From contig NZ_JHEG04000001.1 of the NCBI RefSeq assembly GCF_000760695.4, forward strand, positions 4,360,895 through 4,424,894: a DNA stretch of 64,000 nucleotides, written 5' to 3'. Below the pieces are notes generated by a model. It searched no databases. It saw only the letters and a program-made list of their open reading frames with translations, and was not told the origin of the DNA. Shown here piece after piece: positions 29,771 to 38,856 of this stretch (the first letter of the stretch is position 1; the number at the start of each line of letters is the position of its first letter). The stretch is from Tolypothrix bouteillei VB521301 (GTDB lineage Bacteria > Cyanobacteriota > Cyanobacteriia > Cyanobacteriales > Nostocaceae). Both the position numbers and the translations under genes were made by a program.

Positions 29771-29885
29771 ATTAGCCCTTCGGGTATCTCCTTACGGAGA
29801 CGCTTCGCGTTGCGAAGCTATGCCCGAAGGGCTGTACGCCAGTTCCCTACGGCGGGAAACCCGCCTACTTTCTCTGGTCTCACCA
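29771..29885. repeat. Cloverleaf-forming dispersed repeat, copy B (inverted)
   Basis: CCCTTCGGG (29776-29784) and CCCGAAGGG (29823-29831) enclose TCTCC/GGAGA and CTTCGC/GCGAAG hairpins. Its reverse complement matches copy A (27966-28074) almost base for base in the core, including the GGCGGGTTTCCCGC and GTGAGACCAG flanks. Confidence 0.82.
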
Positions 29886-29899
29886 TTAGCCATTAGCTA

Positions 29900-30514
29900 T
29901 TAGCTATTAGCCATTTCACAATTTTGCCAAAAATCCGTAATTTTATACCCCAGTTCCTCTATCATTTGCCGCAGGAGAGGTAAACTTAATCCGATAACAT
30001 TGCTGTGACAACCTTCAATTTTTTCTACAAACAAACTACCATAACCTTCAAGTGCAAATGCACCAGCACATTTGAGAGGTTCTCCTGTAGCAACATAAGC
30101 ATCAATGGTACTGGAGTCGAGTTGTGCAAAGTAAACTCTTGTAACCTGATACCTTAACAAACTAACATTTTGAGAAACATCGATTAACGCATGACCCGTG
30201 TAGAGGTCACCAAAACTTCCTTGCATTTTTTGCCAGCGTTGGCGTGCTTCTTCTGGATCTGCAGGTTTGCCATGAATTTCACCCCCCATATAGAGAACAG
30301 AATCACAACCCATAATGAGAGCGTATTGAAACTGGGGAACTACAGTTGCTGCTTTGTTTTTCGCCAAAGTTTGCACGAGCTGTGCGGGATCGCTTAATTG
30401 AACTTGAGATTCATCGAAATTACTGGGACGAACTATGGCTTCAATTCCAATTGTCTGAAGAAGACGACGACGTGCAGGAGATGCAGAAGCTAATACAAAA
30501 GGTGGGATGTTCAT
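29900..30514 (-). CDS. maf: Maf-family nucleoside triphosphate pyrophosphatase
   Basis: 204 residues. The Maf signature is present: [12 protein letters not shown] near the N-terminus, FDESQV, and [23 protein letters not shown] in the active site, with [13 protein letters not shown] near the C-terminus. Maf proteins hydrolyse non-canonical or dTTP/UTP-type nucleotides, cleaning the nucleotide pool, and affect septum formation in some bacteria. The stop overlaps the edge of a repeat array. It lies downstream of the gene for maf's same-strand neighbour CyanoP only after repeat-rich spacing, so joint transcription is doubtful. Confidence 0.93.
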   Translation of the reverse strand: MNIPPFVLASASPARRRLLQTIGIEAIVRPSNFDESQVQLSDPAQLVQTLAKNKAATVVPQFQYALIMGCDSVLYMGGEIHGKPADPEEARQRWQKMQGSFGDLYTGHALIDVSQNVSLLRYQVTRVYFAQLDSSTIDAYVATGEPLKCAGAFALEGYGSLFVEKIEGCHSNVIGLSLPLLRQMIEELGYKITDFWQNCEMANS

Positions 30515-30564
30515 AAAAAATTGTTGGTTGTTAGTGGTTAGTTGTTAGTTGTTATCTAACCACT

Positions 30565-30592
30565 GTACGGGCGCAAGGCAATGCGCCCCTAC
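30565..30592. repeat. Small dispersed hairpin repeat
   Basis: GTACGGGCGCA and TGCGCCCCTAC pair around an AGGCAA loop. It is related to the element at 2307-2331 and touches the CyanoP stop codon. Confidence 0.5.
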
Positions 30593-31137
30593 TAATATAC
30601 AGAAAAAGAATTTACAGCTTCTTCTATAAGTCTTTGAACTCTAGACCAACGTTTTTCGGTAACGGAAGCATTGAAGGTAAAAAGTTTACCACGGCTAACT
30701 GCAACATTGGCAAGATTGTGACGTTGTTGATTTCCGGGCAATTTAACTAAATACTCCAATTTATAGTAGGTTATGCCTTTATATTCTCGTTCTTGAGCAT
30801 TAACTAGTTCGGCTTCACGACCAGATCCTTCAGGCGCAAGAGCATTTTTCCCTAATTTGTAACCTACTTCTCCTGGTGTTCCCAGTTCTTTGAGAGTTTT
30901 ACCATCTGGAACAGGGCTAATAACCACAGAAACATTTTCACTTGGTTCAATAATGTCATGAAAAACCACGTCGGGTCCGTTGGCGACTTTAACTTGCACC
31001 CAGCCGTTAGGATATGAAAACTCATAGCCATCAGTGGTATTAACATAACTTCTGAGACCAGCTGCGATCGCTACATCAGAATGACTTAGAGTGAAACTAA
31101 ACACCAATAGCAAAATGAACGCAATTCGTTTCCACAT
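30592..31137 (-). CDS. psbP: Photosystem II assembly protein CyanoP (PsbP homologue)
   Basis: 181 residues. An N-terminal signal sequence (about 1-26, ending AIAAG) directs export to the thylakoid lumen. The PsbP fold follows: RSYVNTTDGYEFSYPNGW, VVFHDIIEPSENVSVVISPV and YKGITYYKLEYLVKL. CyanoP assists early photosystem II assembly. Studied homologues are often lipoproteins, but no cysteine occurs at or near this cleavage site, so this one should be soluble. The gene symbol is by family. Confidence 0.9.
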   Translation of the reverse strand: MWKRIAFILLLVFSFTLSHSDVAIAAGLRSYVNTTDGYEFSYPNGWVQVKVANGPDVVFHDIIEPSENVSVVISPVPDGKTLKELGTPGEVGYKLGKNALAPEGSGREAELVNAQEREYKGITYYKLEYLVKLPGNQQRHNLANVAVSRGKLFTFNASVTEKRWSRVQRLIEEAVNSFSVY

Positions 31138-31337
31138 GAATAATATTCCTTTAGGCTGGTTGCCAGAATAGGCAAGTATAATTTCTCTTACTTATTGTCG
31201 CATTAAGGGTGACATCCAGGTTCAAAGAGATAAAGGGAAGAGAGAAGTGATGGAAAATATCTTACGTGAGTTGGAAGGTTTCTAAAATTTTGTTGTTCAC
31301 ACTAATAGACAGTAAATAGAGTTTATTAGCAGAGAAT

Positions 31338-32156
31338 ATGGCTCCCACAGTACTTATCACAGGTAGTTCTCAAGGGATAGGAAAAGCGACTGCACTTCTG
31401 TTTGCTCGTAAGGGGTACGATCTTGTATTGACTGCACGTCGTATTGAGCTTTTAGAAAGTGTGGCGCAAGAAATACAGGCTCTCGGTCATCAAACACCAC
31501 TCGTAGTTTCTTGTGATGTGACAGATCCCTTACAAGTCAATACATTAGTTGAAAAAGCTTTAGATCGTTTTGGGTGTATTGATGTATTGATAAATAATGC
31601 AGGGAGATTTGCTGAAGGACCAGTAGAAGCTTTTTCCCTGAGCGATTGGCATGATATCATAGACCTCAATTTGTGGGGATATATTCATACAATTAACGCT
31701 CTTTTGCCTCATTTTCTCCAACGCAAAAAAGGAACTATCGTGAATCTCAGTTCTATTGGTGGTAAAGCAGCAACGCCATACGTAGTTCCATACTGTACTA
31801 GCAAGTTTGCCGTTACTGGTTTGACAGAATCATTACATGCAGAATTAAAACCTAAGGGTATTCACGTTTGTGGTATTTACCCAAATTTAATTAAAAGTAG
31901 CCTGATGGAGAGAACTGTTTTTCGCGGTAACGACGAGCAGGATGCTCAAAGTCGTCGGGAACAACTAGAAAATATCTTAAAATTTCCTGGAGTTGAGAAG
32001 CCTGAGGATGTAGCAAATGCTATTTGGGATGCTGTCCACAACCATAAATCTGAGGTATTGGTAGGTTCGGCAAATATTTCGCAAGGGTTCAATAAATTAT
32101 TTCCCAGTTTCTTACAATGGGCTTCCCGACAAGCTTTGAAGAATAAGGATAATTAG
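31338..32156 (+). CDS. Short-chain dehydrogenase/reductase
   Basis: 272 residues, classical SDR. The cofactor loop is GSSQGIGKA (9-17), followed by CDVTDP, NNAG (86-89), the catalytic Ser at 138-139 (NLSSIGG) and YCTSK (Tyr152, Lys156). ARR at 33-35 after the second beta strand favours NADP(H). Substrate unknown. It is divergent from CyanoP and convergent with the next gene. Confidence 0.92.
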   Translation: MAPTVLITGSSQGIGKATALLFARKGYDLVLTARRIELLESVAQEIQALGHQTPLVVSCDVTDPLQVNTLVEKALDRFGCIDVLINNAGRFAEGPVEAFSLSDWHDIIDLNLWGYIHTINALLPHFLQRKKGTIVNLSSIGGKAATPYVVPYCTSKFAVTGLTESLHAELKPKGIHVCGIYPNLIKSSLMERTVFRGNDEQDAQSRREQLENILKFPGVEKPEDVANAIWDAVHNHKSEVLVGSANISQGFNKLFPSFLQWASRQALKNKDN

Positions 32157-32212
32157 TTGTTAGTTGTTAGTTGTTGGTCGTTAGCTAATATCTACTAACC
32201 ACTAACCGCTAA

Positions 32213-32965
32213 CTAATTCCAATTAATCACTTTTTCTTTGACTATTGTTCTACCGTCTTCAATAACTCTGAAAACATTTCTATTTAGGATGTAATGGACA
32301 TTTCCATTAATTGCAAGATATTGAGTGTTTTCTCCAGATTGAGAATTGTCTTTTTGTAGCGGAAGTGCGATCGCGCTGTTCCCATTCTTAGCAATACTGA
32401 TATAACTGTCGGGAACTTCTTTACCACATATATAAACAAGAAAACCTGTTGTTTCTGCTTCTACTAAAGTATTCTGACCGGGAGGACAGTTTTTTGTGAG
32501 AGCTTGACCGTCACCCTTAAATGCACTTTTGACTCTTTCTTTAAGAATAAGACGACCCTGTTTGACGGCTATAAGTTCATAAGGAGTTATGACGTGTGCT
32601 AACTCTTCTTTAATAGCAACATAAGTTTCTCCATTGACTTGAGTAACGGGTATAGTTGTTTTACCTCCGTCACTTTTGGAAATCCGAACGTAGTATCCAA
32701 GAGAACCTGCTTTCTCTCCCCGACAAATGTATACCCGATATTTAGCTGTTTCAAAACTGCGTTTTGGTAGAAGTTTTGAAGACGGACAAACTTGTTCTTG
32801 GAGTGATAAAGTGGGGATGTTAGTTAAGTTATTTGTCAGTTTTTTTGGCTCTATTATCTTTTCTTGCGCTCTCGCATCAAGTATTGGCAACAATAACGAT
32901 GCGATCGTCACTAATGCTAAGTTAAATGTCCCTACATATTTCAATTGACTGTCGAATAACTTCAT
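32213..32965 (-). CDS. Hypothetical secreted protein
   Basis: 250 residues. A signal peptide is visible (hydrophobic core NLALVTIASLLLPIL, probable cleavage after ARA near 34). The mature part has two similar segments of about 90 residues: one around YRVYICRGEKAGSLGYYVRI and one around GFLVYICGKEVPDSYISIA, each followed by a YVAIKEELAHVITPYEL/YLAINGNVHYILNRNVF strand and a VIKERV-like end. It is therefore an internal duplication. No family recognised; periplasmic or extracellular location is inferred. Confidence 0.7.
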   Translation of the reverse strand: MKLFDSQLKYVGTFNLALVTIASLLLPILDARAQEKIIEPKKLTNNLTNIPTLSLQEQVCPSSKLLPKRSFETAKYRVYICRGEKAGSLGYYVRISKSDGGKTTIPVTQVNGETYVAIKEELAHVITPYELIAVKQGRLILKERVKSAFKGDGQALTKNCPPGQNTLVEAETTGFLVYICGKEVPDSYISIAKNGNSAIALPLQKDNSQSGENTQYLAINGNVHYILNRNVFRVIEDGRTIVKEKVINWN

Positions 32966-33289
32966 GTTTTTAAAACAGAAACAGTAAAATACGCAACAAT
33001 TTTGTGAAGAAGGTATTAAATTTCAGTGTTTTAACGGGTATAAGGCTTTAATTATTATCAAGTAAAAAAAATCCAGAACAGTATCACGTCCTAAATTTTT
33101 ATATTCTCTTTAAAAAAAATTCTTTACAAGTAATTTTCGTGTTAAGAGAATCTACTTAGCTTGACTCTCTTTCTCTTTTAGTGTTGGAACCTTTTTAATT
33201 GTCGTGAATAGGATGGATAATGCTCGCCAGTCACTCCATGTGGGATCGGATACTCATCCTTCACTCTTTATCTATGGTTTTTACAAACG
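32966..33289. other. AT-rich intergenic region
   Basis: Contains the promoter area of the secreted-protein gene at 32965. No gene, repeat array or clear hairpin seen. Confidence 0.5.
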
Positions 33290-33478
33290 TTACTCTTCGT
33301 ACTCCGTATCGATTTCAACATCAAGCGTATCTTCATCTATCCGCACGTATAAAATATTGGGATGACAGCAAACTTGACAATCCTCTACGTAAGATTGCTG
33401 ACCACCCGCACTGAGATCCACAAAAGTTGTGTTCGGTTCGCCACAGAAGGCGCAATAATATTCCGCTGTTGTTTGCAT
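33290..33478 (-). CDS. CPXCG-type cysteine-rich small protein
   Basis: 62 residues from the ATG at 33478, which overlaps the stop of the radical SAM gene as TAATG; a longer frame upstream lies inside that gene and is rejected. The sequence has two cysteine pairs, CAFC and CQVC, each followed by the family's typical context (GEPNTTFVDLSAG, YVEDCQVCCHP), forming a predicted zinc knuckle. The usual first motif is CP-x-C; here Pro is replaced by Ala. The C-terminus is very acidic. Overlapping start and stop codons imply coupled translation with the radical SAM enzyme. Confidence 0.85.
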   Translation of the reverse strand: MQTTAEYYCAFCGEPNTTFVDLSAGGQQSYVEDCQVCCHPNILYVRIDEDTLDVEIDTEYEE

Positions 33479-35121
33479 TAACTCAAGGGCTGTAGTTCTT
33501 TCTGAGATGATGGGAAATAGCTGGTTGCATCTGCTAGATGTTTCAATAGTGTAGTCTGAGGCAACGGTCCTTGCAAGTGATGCCAAGGAAGTATTTGCTC
33601 TGTTGACCAGTTAGCATAAACGTAAAAATCTAGGTCGGGAATTTTTCCTCTAAGTTGTTTAAAAGCACGTTTGTAGCTACCTAAGGAATCTCCAAAAGAA
33701 CGCGTGAGTTCCAGCATCTCGGAAAGTCGGCGATCGCCTCTCGACAATAAAGTTTGGATAATCGACCAGTTGTAGCTTTCCGGTCGAAAATCTATCCCTT
33801 GAGGTTTAAATTGCTTTTGCAAAAACTGCAGTCGTTTTTCTGCTTGAGGATTGACTCCAAACCATTGGAAGGGAGTGTGTGATTTCGGTACAAATGTACT
33901 GCATCCTAGTGTGAGCCGCAGACCAGGAGCAGCTTTTTTGAGTTCGCGCATCATTGCGACTGTTGCATCCAAATCTTCTGGTTCTTCACCGGGAATTCCT
34001 ACCATTCCATAAAGTTTTAAACCTGATAACCCTCCCGCTTTCGCATTGATTGCAGCTGTCACAATTTCGTCATTTTGCAACTTCTTATTTACAATACGTC
34101 GCACTTTTTCAGAACCACTTTCTACAGCGATTGTCAGCGATTTTGTGTCTCGTTTTGCTAAAGTTTGTGCTAGCTGTACTGTCACTGTATTGGTTCGTAC
34201 TGAGGCAATACTGAGACGCACGTCATCGTACTTTGGCTGACTGATGTAATTGAGCAAAGCCTCAAACTCTGGATGTTGGGTCACTGAAGCCCCAAGCAAT
34301 CCCAGGCGGTTAGTCACTGATAACCCTTTTTCAATCGCTGGAATTAACGAGCTTTCCAGACTAGCAGTTCTAAAAGGGAGTGTGAGATAACTAGCCAAAC
34401 AGAAACGACACATTTCGGGACAACTTCTTACCACTTCTACCATGTAGATGTTTTCCCAAGCTGCTTTTTCTGTCACGACAGTGGATGCTGAGAGGATATT
34501 TCCCCTGTAAGTTTGCTTGTGTACTATACTGGGAATTTCTGCAGACGTAGGTTTAATTGATTTAATGGTTCCATTTGATGGATGATACTCCACTTCATAT
34601 AAGCTGGGGACATAAACACCGGGAACTTGTGCTAGAGCTTTGAGCTTGCTTTGTCTGTCTGCGTTTCTAACTTCTTTATACGCTTCTATAAAACTCCCTA
34701 ATAAATTTTCGCCCTCTCCTAGCAAGATGACATCAAAGAAATCCGCAAAAGGTTCGGGGTTGGCTGTAAGCACGGGACCACCGCCAAAAACAATGGGGTC
34801 GCGATCGCCTCTCAAATTTGCTCTAATGGGAATCGCTAAAGATTCAAGCAAGTTCAACACGTTGACGTAATCCAACTCCCAAGACATGGAAAAACCTACT
34901 AATTCAGGATTTCTAGGAAGTTGTTCGCGAGTATCAGTGAATAAACGACTCACCTGTACATCCGAACGCACAGCCAGAGTAGCCCATACTACTTGATATC
35001 CAAGGCTTGTAATGCCCACACTATATTCGTTTGGAAAGGCAAATATAGTAGGAACAGCCCCAGTAGAGGAAGTAGCTCTTTCAAATAAAAGGCGTTCCGC
35101 AGAAAATACAGAAGATGTCAC
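33478..35121 (-). CDS. B12-binding-domain radical SAM protein (TIGR03960-like)
   Basis: 547 residues. An N-terminal cobalamin-binding-like Rossmann domain (about 25-150, with VGFSMSWELDYVN and DVILLGEGE) precedes the radical SAM barrel. The 4Fe-4S ligands are in CPEMCRFC (C234, C238, C241), followed by the LSIAS and TIAVESGSEKVRRIVNK strands that hold SAM. The reaction catalysed is unknown. Related proteins in other bacteria come with a downstream partner acting on tRNA or ribosomal biogenesis, but here the coupled partner is a small zinc-knuckle protein. Confidence 0.9.
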   Translation of the reverse strand: MTSSVFSAERLLFERATSSTGAVPTIFAFPNEYSVGITSLGYQVVWATLAVRSDVQVSRLFTDTREQLPRNPELVGFSMSWELDYVNVLNLLESLAIPIRANLRGDRDPIVFGGGPVLTANPEPFADFFDVILLGEGENLLGSFIEAYKEVRNADRQSKLKALAQVPGVYVPSLYEVEYHPSNGTIKSIKPTSAEIPSIVHKQTYRGNILSASTVVTEKAAWENIYMVEVVRSCPEMCRFCLASYLTLPFRTASLESSLIPAIEKGLSVTNRLGLLGASVTQHPEFEALLNYISQPKYDDVRLSIASVRTNTVTVQLAQTLAKRDTKSLTIAVESGSEKVRRIVNKKLQNDEIVTAAINAKAGGLSGLKLYGMVGIPGEEPEDLDATVAMMRELKKAAPGLRLTLGCSTFVPKSHTPFQWFGVNPQAEKRLQFLQKQFKPQGIDFRPESYNWSIIQTLLSRGDRRLSEMLELTRSFGDSLGSYKRAFKQLRGKIPDLDFYVYANWSTEQILPWHHLQGPLPQTTLLKHLADATSYFPSSQKELQPLS

Positions 35122-35143
35122 AGGTATTTCGTTAATAACAGGT

Positions 35144-35398
35144 TTATCTATATTTAATTTTAAGCCATAGAATTATCAGGTTAAAAACTAAGCTGACGCT
35201 GTTAGCAAGAATAATTGGCAAGGATTTGAGAGCAATGCCATAGAGCAACCATAAGAATATGCCCGTGTTGAAAGAAATCAGCATAATGTAGGAAACATCT
35301 TTTGCTGATTTTGTTTGCCATGTTTTCAACACTTGTGGAAAAAAGGAAAATGTTGTAATTGTGGCAGCAAGCAAGCCTAACACCATCACAAAATCCAT
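35144..35398 (-). CDS. SemiSWEET-type sugar transporter (PQ-loop/MtN3 family)
   Basis: 84 residues from the ATG at 35398; AAGGG lies at ribosome-site distance and an in-frame GTG sits 3 codons earlier. Three transmembrane helices and the PQ motif (SFFPQVLKTWQTKSAKDVS) define a SemiSWEET half-transporter, which forms a dimer for facilitated sugar transport. The WLLYG segment in helix 2 is also typical. It is 22 bases upstream of the radical SAM gene on the same strand, so likely co-transcribed with it. Confidence 0.9.
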   Translation of the reverse strand: MDFVMVLGLLAATITTFSFFPQVLKTWQTKSAKDVSYIMLISFNTGIFLWLLYGIALKSLPIILANSVSLVFNLIILWLKIKYR

Positions 35399-35423
35399 AG
35401 ATCGCACCCTTTTGACAACCCTT

Positions 35424-37247
35424 TTATTTTATACCCTTGTCTTTCACACCCTTCAGATACAATTTAGCCCAAGCATAACGCTCTATATCTTTTGTCAGTA
35501 AGTATTCAACCGTATTTTTTCGGCTATTATCACTTGTCATTGTTTTTAAAATATGCTTAATTTCTCCATCAATTTCTTCAGATTTAGCTCCAAGCATCAT
35601 AGCTTTTTGAAAGCAGAAGTCTCCTTGCAAATAATTACCCTTATCGTAAAAAATAATTCCTAATAAAATATGAGCGTGATAATTTTCAGAATTACATTTT
35701 ATTGCTTTTGTAGTAAATATCTCTGCGTTAATTAAATCAAATGTATCTTTGAAAGCAGCACCTTTAGCAAGTAAAATACTCGATTTCAGATGGTTGTCTG
35801 AAATTTTTTCTAACTCTATCTTGGTAAGTAAATTTAACGCTCTTTGTGGATCGCCTGCTTTACACCAGTAATTGCTAGCAGTTGAAAGGTGTGATATTTT
35901 CTGAGTGCGATCGAATTCTTTTTCATGAAAATTTGCCTCCAAAGTATAATATGCAGTAGCTATCTTTACAGAGTTGGATAAAAGGTCTCTTTCTACAAGA
36001 TGCGCTACCGATACTGAATCCAGACGCTCTTTTGATTCAAGTTTCAACAATATTTTATAAAATATTTCAAAACTTAATTGATTTGTTGAATCTAAAATAC
36101 CAAATTTTTTTTTCAACTCTATAAAGTGATGTTGCTGAGCAAAAGTAATAATATCATGGCGATTATTCTTAATCAACCACTCAATTTCTGAAGAACTTAA
36201 AGCCCATCCTAGTAGAATTCTTGATTTGAGATTGCGAACATAATTTTCATTAGCTATGGCAATTGTTTCATACAGATGTCGCTCTTTGAGAAACTCTATA
36301 TCTTCTTCTTGTAAAGCATTATCTATGTCAATTAATTTTAAAACTTTGTACAAGTAACTAGAGGTTGATAATTCATCAATCTGCTCTGCTTTATACTTAA
36401 TTTTTAGAATAGCAAACTCTCGTTTTTTTTCCAATTCATCAGCTATAGCTATCGTTTCAGTCAAACCGTGCTTCTCCAACCAATTCACTTCCGAGTAAAT
36501 TAGTTCCTCATTGGTATCTAGTTTTTGTAAAATAAGATACAATCGACTTGCTGTAGAACTATCTGTATATTTATTGGCTTTGTACTTTTCCTTAAGCTGT
36601 GCAAAGATAGCCTCTCTTTCGGTTTCTTGTTGCTTAAAAATTGCTATAGTTTCAGCCAATCCATGATTAATCAACCATTCAATTTCAAAATCTTCTAGCC
36701 GTGTTTTTGTGTCTAGTTTTTTAAGAATTGTGTGTAATGGATTATAGGGCGATAAGTCATGATATTTGGTTGCGTGATATTTCTCTTTTAACGCCAGAAA
36801 CTGCTGCTGTAGTTCCATTTCCTCAATCATTATAACTGTAGCAAAAAGCTGATTTGACTTTAACCATTCAATCTCGTCGTGGTTCAGTTGGTTTTCTGCG
36901 TTTAGTTTCCACAGAATTGCAAATAGAGGGTTTGAAATATCATTCTTAAAACTATTCCAATAATTGGGAATTTTGTACTGAGACTTGAGGCTATAAAACT
37001 CATTTTCAAGTTTTATAATTTCTTCTGCTTTTCGCTGTTCCTCTTTTAAAATATGCTCTACAGTTTCAAAAAGTTTGTGCTCTTTTAACCAATCCAACTC
37101 AATTTGAGTGAGTTTAATTCCTAAATCAAGTTTTTGCAAAATAAGATACAGTAAGCTCGAAGGCGCTGAATCTTGATATGCAGTTGCTTGATATTTAGAT
37201 TTCAGATGCATAAAGTGTTTGACGCGAGCCTGAAATTTTTCGTCCAT
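35424..37247 (-). CDS. Unrecognised protein built of about six ~64-residue repeats, TPR-like C-terminus
   Basis: 607 residues from the ATG at 37247; an upstream GTG (37337) would run into the aroC terminator and is less likely. Repeats start at about 12, 84, 150, 215, 278 and 375, each with F-x-x-LK-x-KY, then S-x-LY-x-IL-x-KLD, then EIEWL-x-x-HGL-x-ETIAI. One repeat (about 340-370) is a half copy. Residues 450-560 look like tetratricopeptide helices (AGDPQRALNLL, AHILLGIIFYDKGNY). No signal peptide or membrane helix. The architecture suggests a helical scaffold for protein contacts. It sits 26 bases before the SemiSWEET gene. Confidence 0.7.
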   Translation of the reverse strand: MDEKFQARVKHFMHLKSKYQATAYQDSAPSSLLYLILQKLDLGIKLTQIELDWLKEHKLFETVEHILKEEQRKAEEIIKLENEFYSLKSQYKIPNYWNSFKNDISNPLFAILWKLNAENQLNHDEIEWLKSNQLFATVIMIEEMELQQQFLALKEKYHATKYHDLSPYNPLHTILKKLDTKTRLEDFEIEWLINHGLAETIAIFKQQETEREAIFAQLKEKYKANKYTDSSTASRLYLILQKLDTNEELIYSEVNWLEKHGLTETIAIADELEKKREFAILKIKYKAEQIDELSTSSYLYKVLKLIDIDNALQEEDIEFLKERHLYETIAIANENYVRNLKSRILLGWALSSSEIEWLIKNNRHDIITFAQQHHFIELKKKFGILDSTNQLSFEIFYKILLKLESKERLDSVSVAHLVERDLLSNSVKIATAYYTLEANFHEKEFDRTQKISHLSTASNYWCKAGDPQRALNLLTKIELEKISDNHLKSSILLAKGAAFKDTFDLINAEIFTTKAIKCNSENYHAHILLGIIFYDKGNYLQGDFCFQKAMMLGAKSEEIDGEIKHILKTMTSDNSRKNTVEYLLTKDIERYAWAKLYLKGVKDKGIK

Positions 37248-37343
37248 GTGAAGGTCTAGTACAATATACTTTATAAATTTTGTTATTAATGTTACTATAG
37301 CAGCACTGAGTTTAAAAGGATAGAACCTGTATTCCACCTATGC

Positions 37344-37373
37344 AAAAACCCCGACGTCTTTGAGAAGTCGGGG
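37344..37373 (-). terminator. Intrinsic terminator of aroC
   Basis: Read on the minus strand, CCCCGAC (37367-37373) pairs with GTCGGGG (37349-37355) and is followed by TTTTTGC. It lies about 80 bases beyond the aroC stop. Confidence 0.85.
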
Positions 37374-37448
37374 ATATAAGCGATACAGAGTTTTTTATAG
37401 GCCGTTTGAGAACATTTGTACTGTTAATTTATGAAACATAAAATTTCT

Positions 37449-38537
37449 CTACAAAACTTTGCACTGACCGTAATGCTGCAATAAGCGATCGCACAGTACA
37501 ATTGCCACCATTGCTTCTACCATCGGTACAGCACGAGGTAACACGCAAGGGTCGTGGCGTCCTTTACCTGCTAAAACGGTCTCTTCTCCTTCATTGGTAA
37601 CTGTTTTTTGTTCTTTTCTAATAGTTGCTGTTGGCTTAAAAGCAACACGCAAAATAATATTCTCACCGTTGGAAATCCCACCCTGAATTCCCCCAGAATG
37701 GTTTGTGGTGGTACGAATTTCACCGCTCTCATCAATATAAAATTCGTCGTTATGCTCAAACCCTGTTAACAAAGTTCCTGCAAAACCAGAACCAATTTCA
37801 AATCCTTTACTAGCAGGAAGGGACATGACACCTTTAGCAAGCTCGGCTTCCAACTTATCAAACACCGGATCGCCCAAACCTTTGGGTACATTTCGGGCTA
37901 CACATTCCACGACTCCACCAATGGAATCTCCTTGTCTCCCCGTTTGTTCGATCAGTTCAATCATCCGTTCTGCACATTCAGCATCAGGACAACGAACGAT
38001 ATTGCTCTCAACTTGTTCTAAAGTAACAGTGTTTGGATCGATCGCCGCTTCTAAATCTTTGATGCGCTTGACGTAACCTATGACTTCCACGTTAGCAACT
38101 TGGCGAAGAATTTTTTTCGCGATCGCACCTGCAGCGACTCGCCCAATAGTCTCTCGTGCTGAGGATCTACCTCCACCTTGCCAATTGCGAATGCCGTATT
38201 TTGCATCGTAAGTTGCATCGGCGTGAGACGGGCGATACTTAACAGACATCTCATCGTAATCTTGAGAACGGGTATCTTTGTTACGCACCAAAATTCCTAT
38301 TGGTGTTCCCAGAGTTTTCCCTTCAAACACTCCAGATAAAATCTCACAAGAGTCTGCTTCCTTGCGAGGAGTGGTAATCTTACTTTGTCCGGGACGACGC
38401 CTGTCCAGTTCTACTTGAATTTCCTCTGTAGAAATTTCCAGTCGTGGAGGACAACCGTCTATAACGACTCCCACACCGCCTCCGTGGGATTCACCAAAAG
38501 TAGTAACGCGAAACAAATGCCCAAAAGTATTGCCCAT
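37449..38537 (-). CDS. aroC: Chorismate synthase
   Basis: 362 residues, full length. It catalyses the last shikimate-pathway step, EPSP to chorismate, using reduced FMN. Signature segments are [16 protein letters not shown] at the N-terminus, [20 protein letters not shown] in the middle, and [15 protein letters not shown] near the C-terminus. Single-gene unit with its own terminator. A decayed 38-base copy of its 3' coding part lies upstream at 38702-38740. Confidence 0.97.
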   Translation of the reverse strand: MGNTFGHLFRVTTFGESHGGGVGVVIDGCPPRLEISTEEIQVELDRRRPGQSKITTPRKEADSCEILSGVFEGKTLGTPIGILVRNKDTRSQDYDEMSVKYRPSHADATYDAKYGIRNWQGGGRSSARETIGRVAAGAIAKKILRQVANVEVIGYVKRIKDLEAAIDPNTVTLEQVESNIVRCPDAECAERMIELIEQTGRQGDSIGGVVECVARNVPKGLGDPVFDKLEAELAKGVMSLPASKGFEIGSGFAGTLLTGFEHNDEFYIDESGEIRTTTNHSGGIQGGISNGENIILRVAFKPTATIRKEQKTVTNEGEETVLAGKGRHDPCVLPRAVPMVEAMVAIVLCDRLLQHYGQCKVL

Positions 38538-38856
38538 GATGTTGATAATGTACCATCAAGCCTATGGTTTTTACTTACACGTATTCTCTCACTACCAAGA
38601 AAGAAATACCACGATCGTCACTTATCCATTTCTTTGACTTTTTTTGCAAATTGTTGCAATTTTAGATTTTAGCTGTCTCTTTCCCAATCGCCAATCATAG
38701 ATACAGCACGAGGCAAAACACAAAGATTGTGGCGTCCTTATGTCACGCTTACATATAATAGTTAATTTGTCAAGATAAGCAAGCGCGAGAAAATCCTACA
38801 ACCAAAAACGAAAATATTTCTTTTCTAGTCCCCAATCGCCAATCCCTAATCCCTAT
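38538..38856. other. Intergenic region with a small aroC fragment
   Basis: Bases 38702-38740 match aroC positions 37527-37565 at 32 of 38 positions in the same orientation; most differences are G to A or C to T. The rest holds the aroC promoter area and the CCAATCGCCAATCCCTAATC repeat-like tail before the toxin gene. No intact gene. Confidence 0.55.

Noticed and set aside
37248..37337. 30-residue N-terminal extension of the repeat protein
   Set aside because: The GTG start has no ribosome site and abuts the aroC terminator; the first repeat begins soon after the ATG at 37247.
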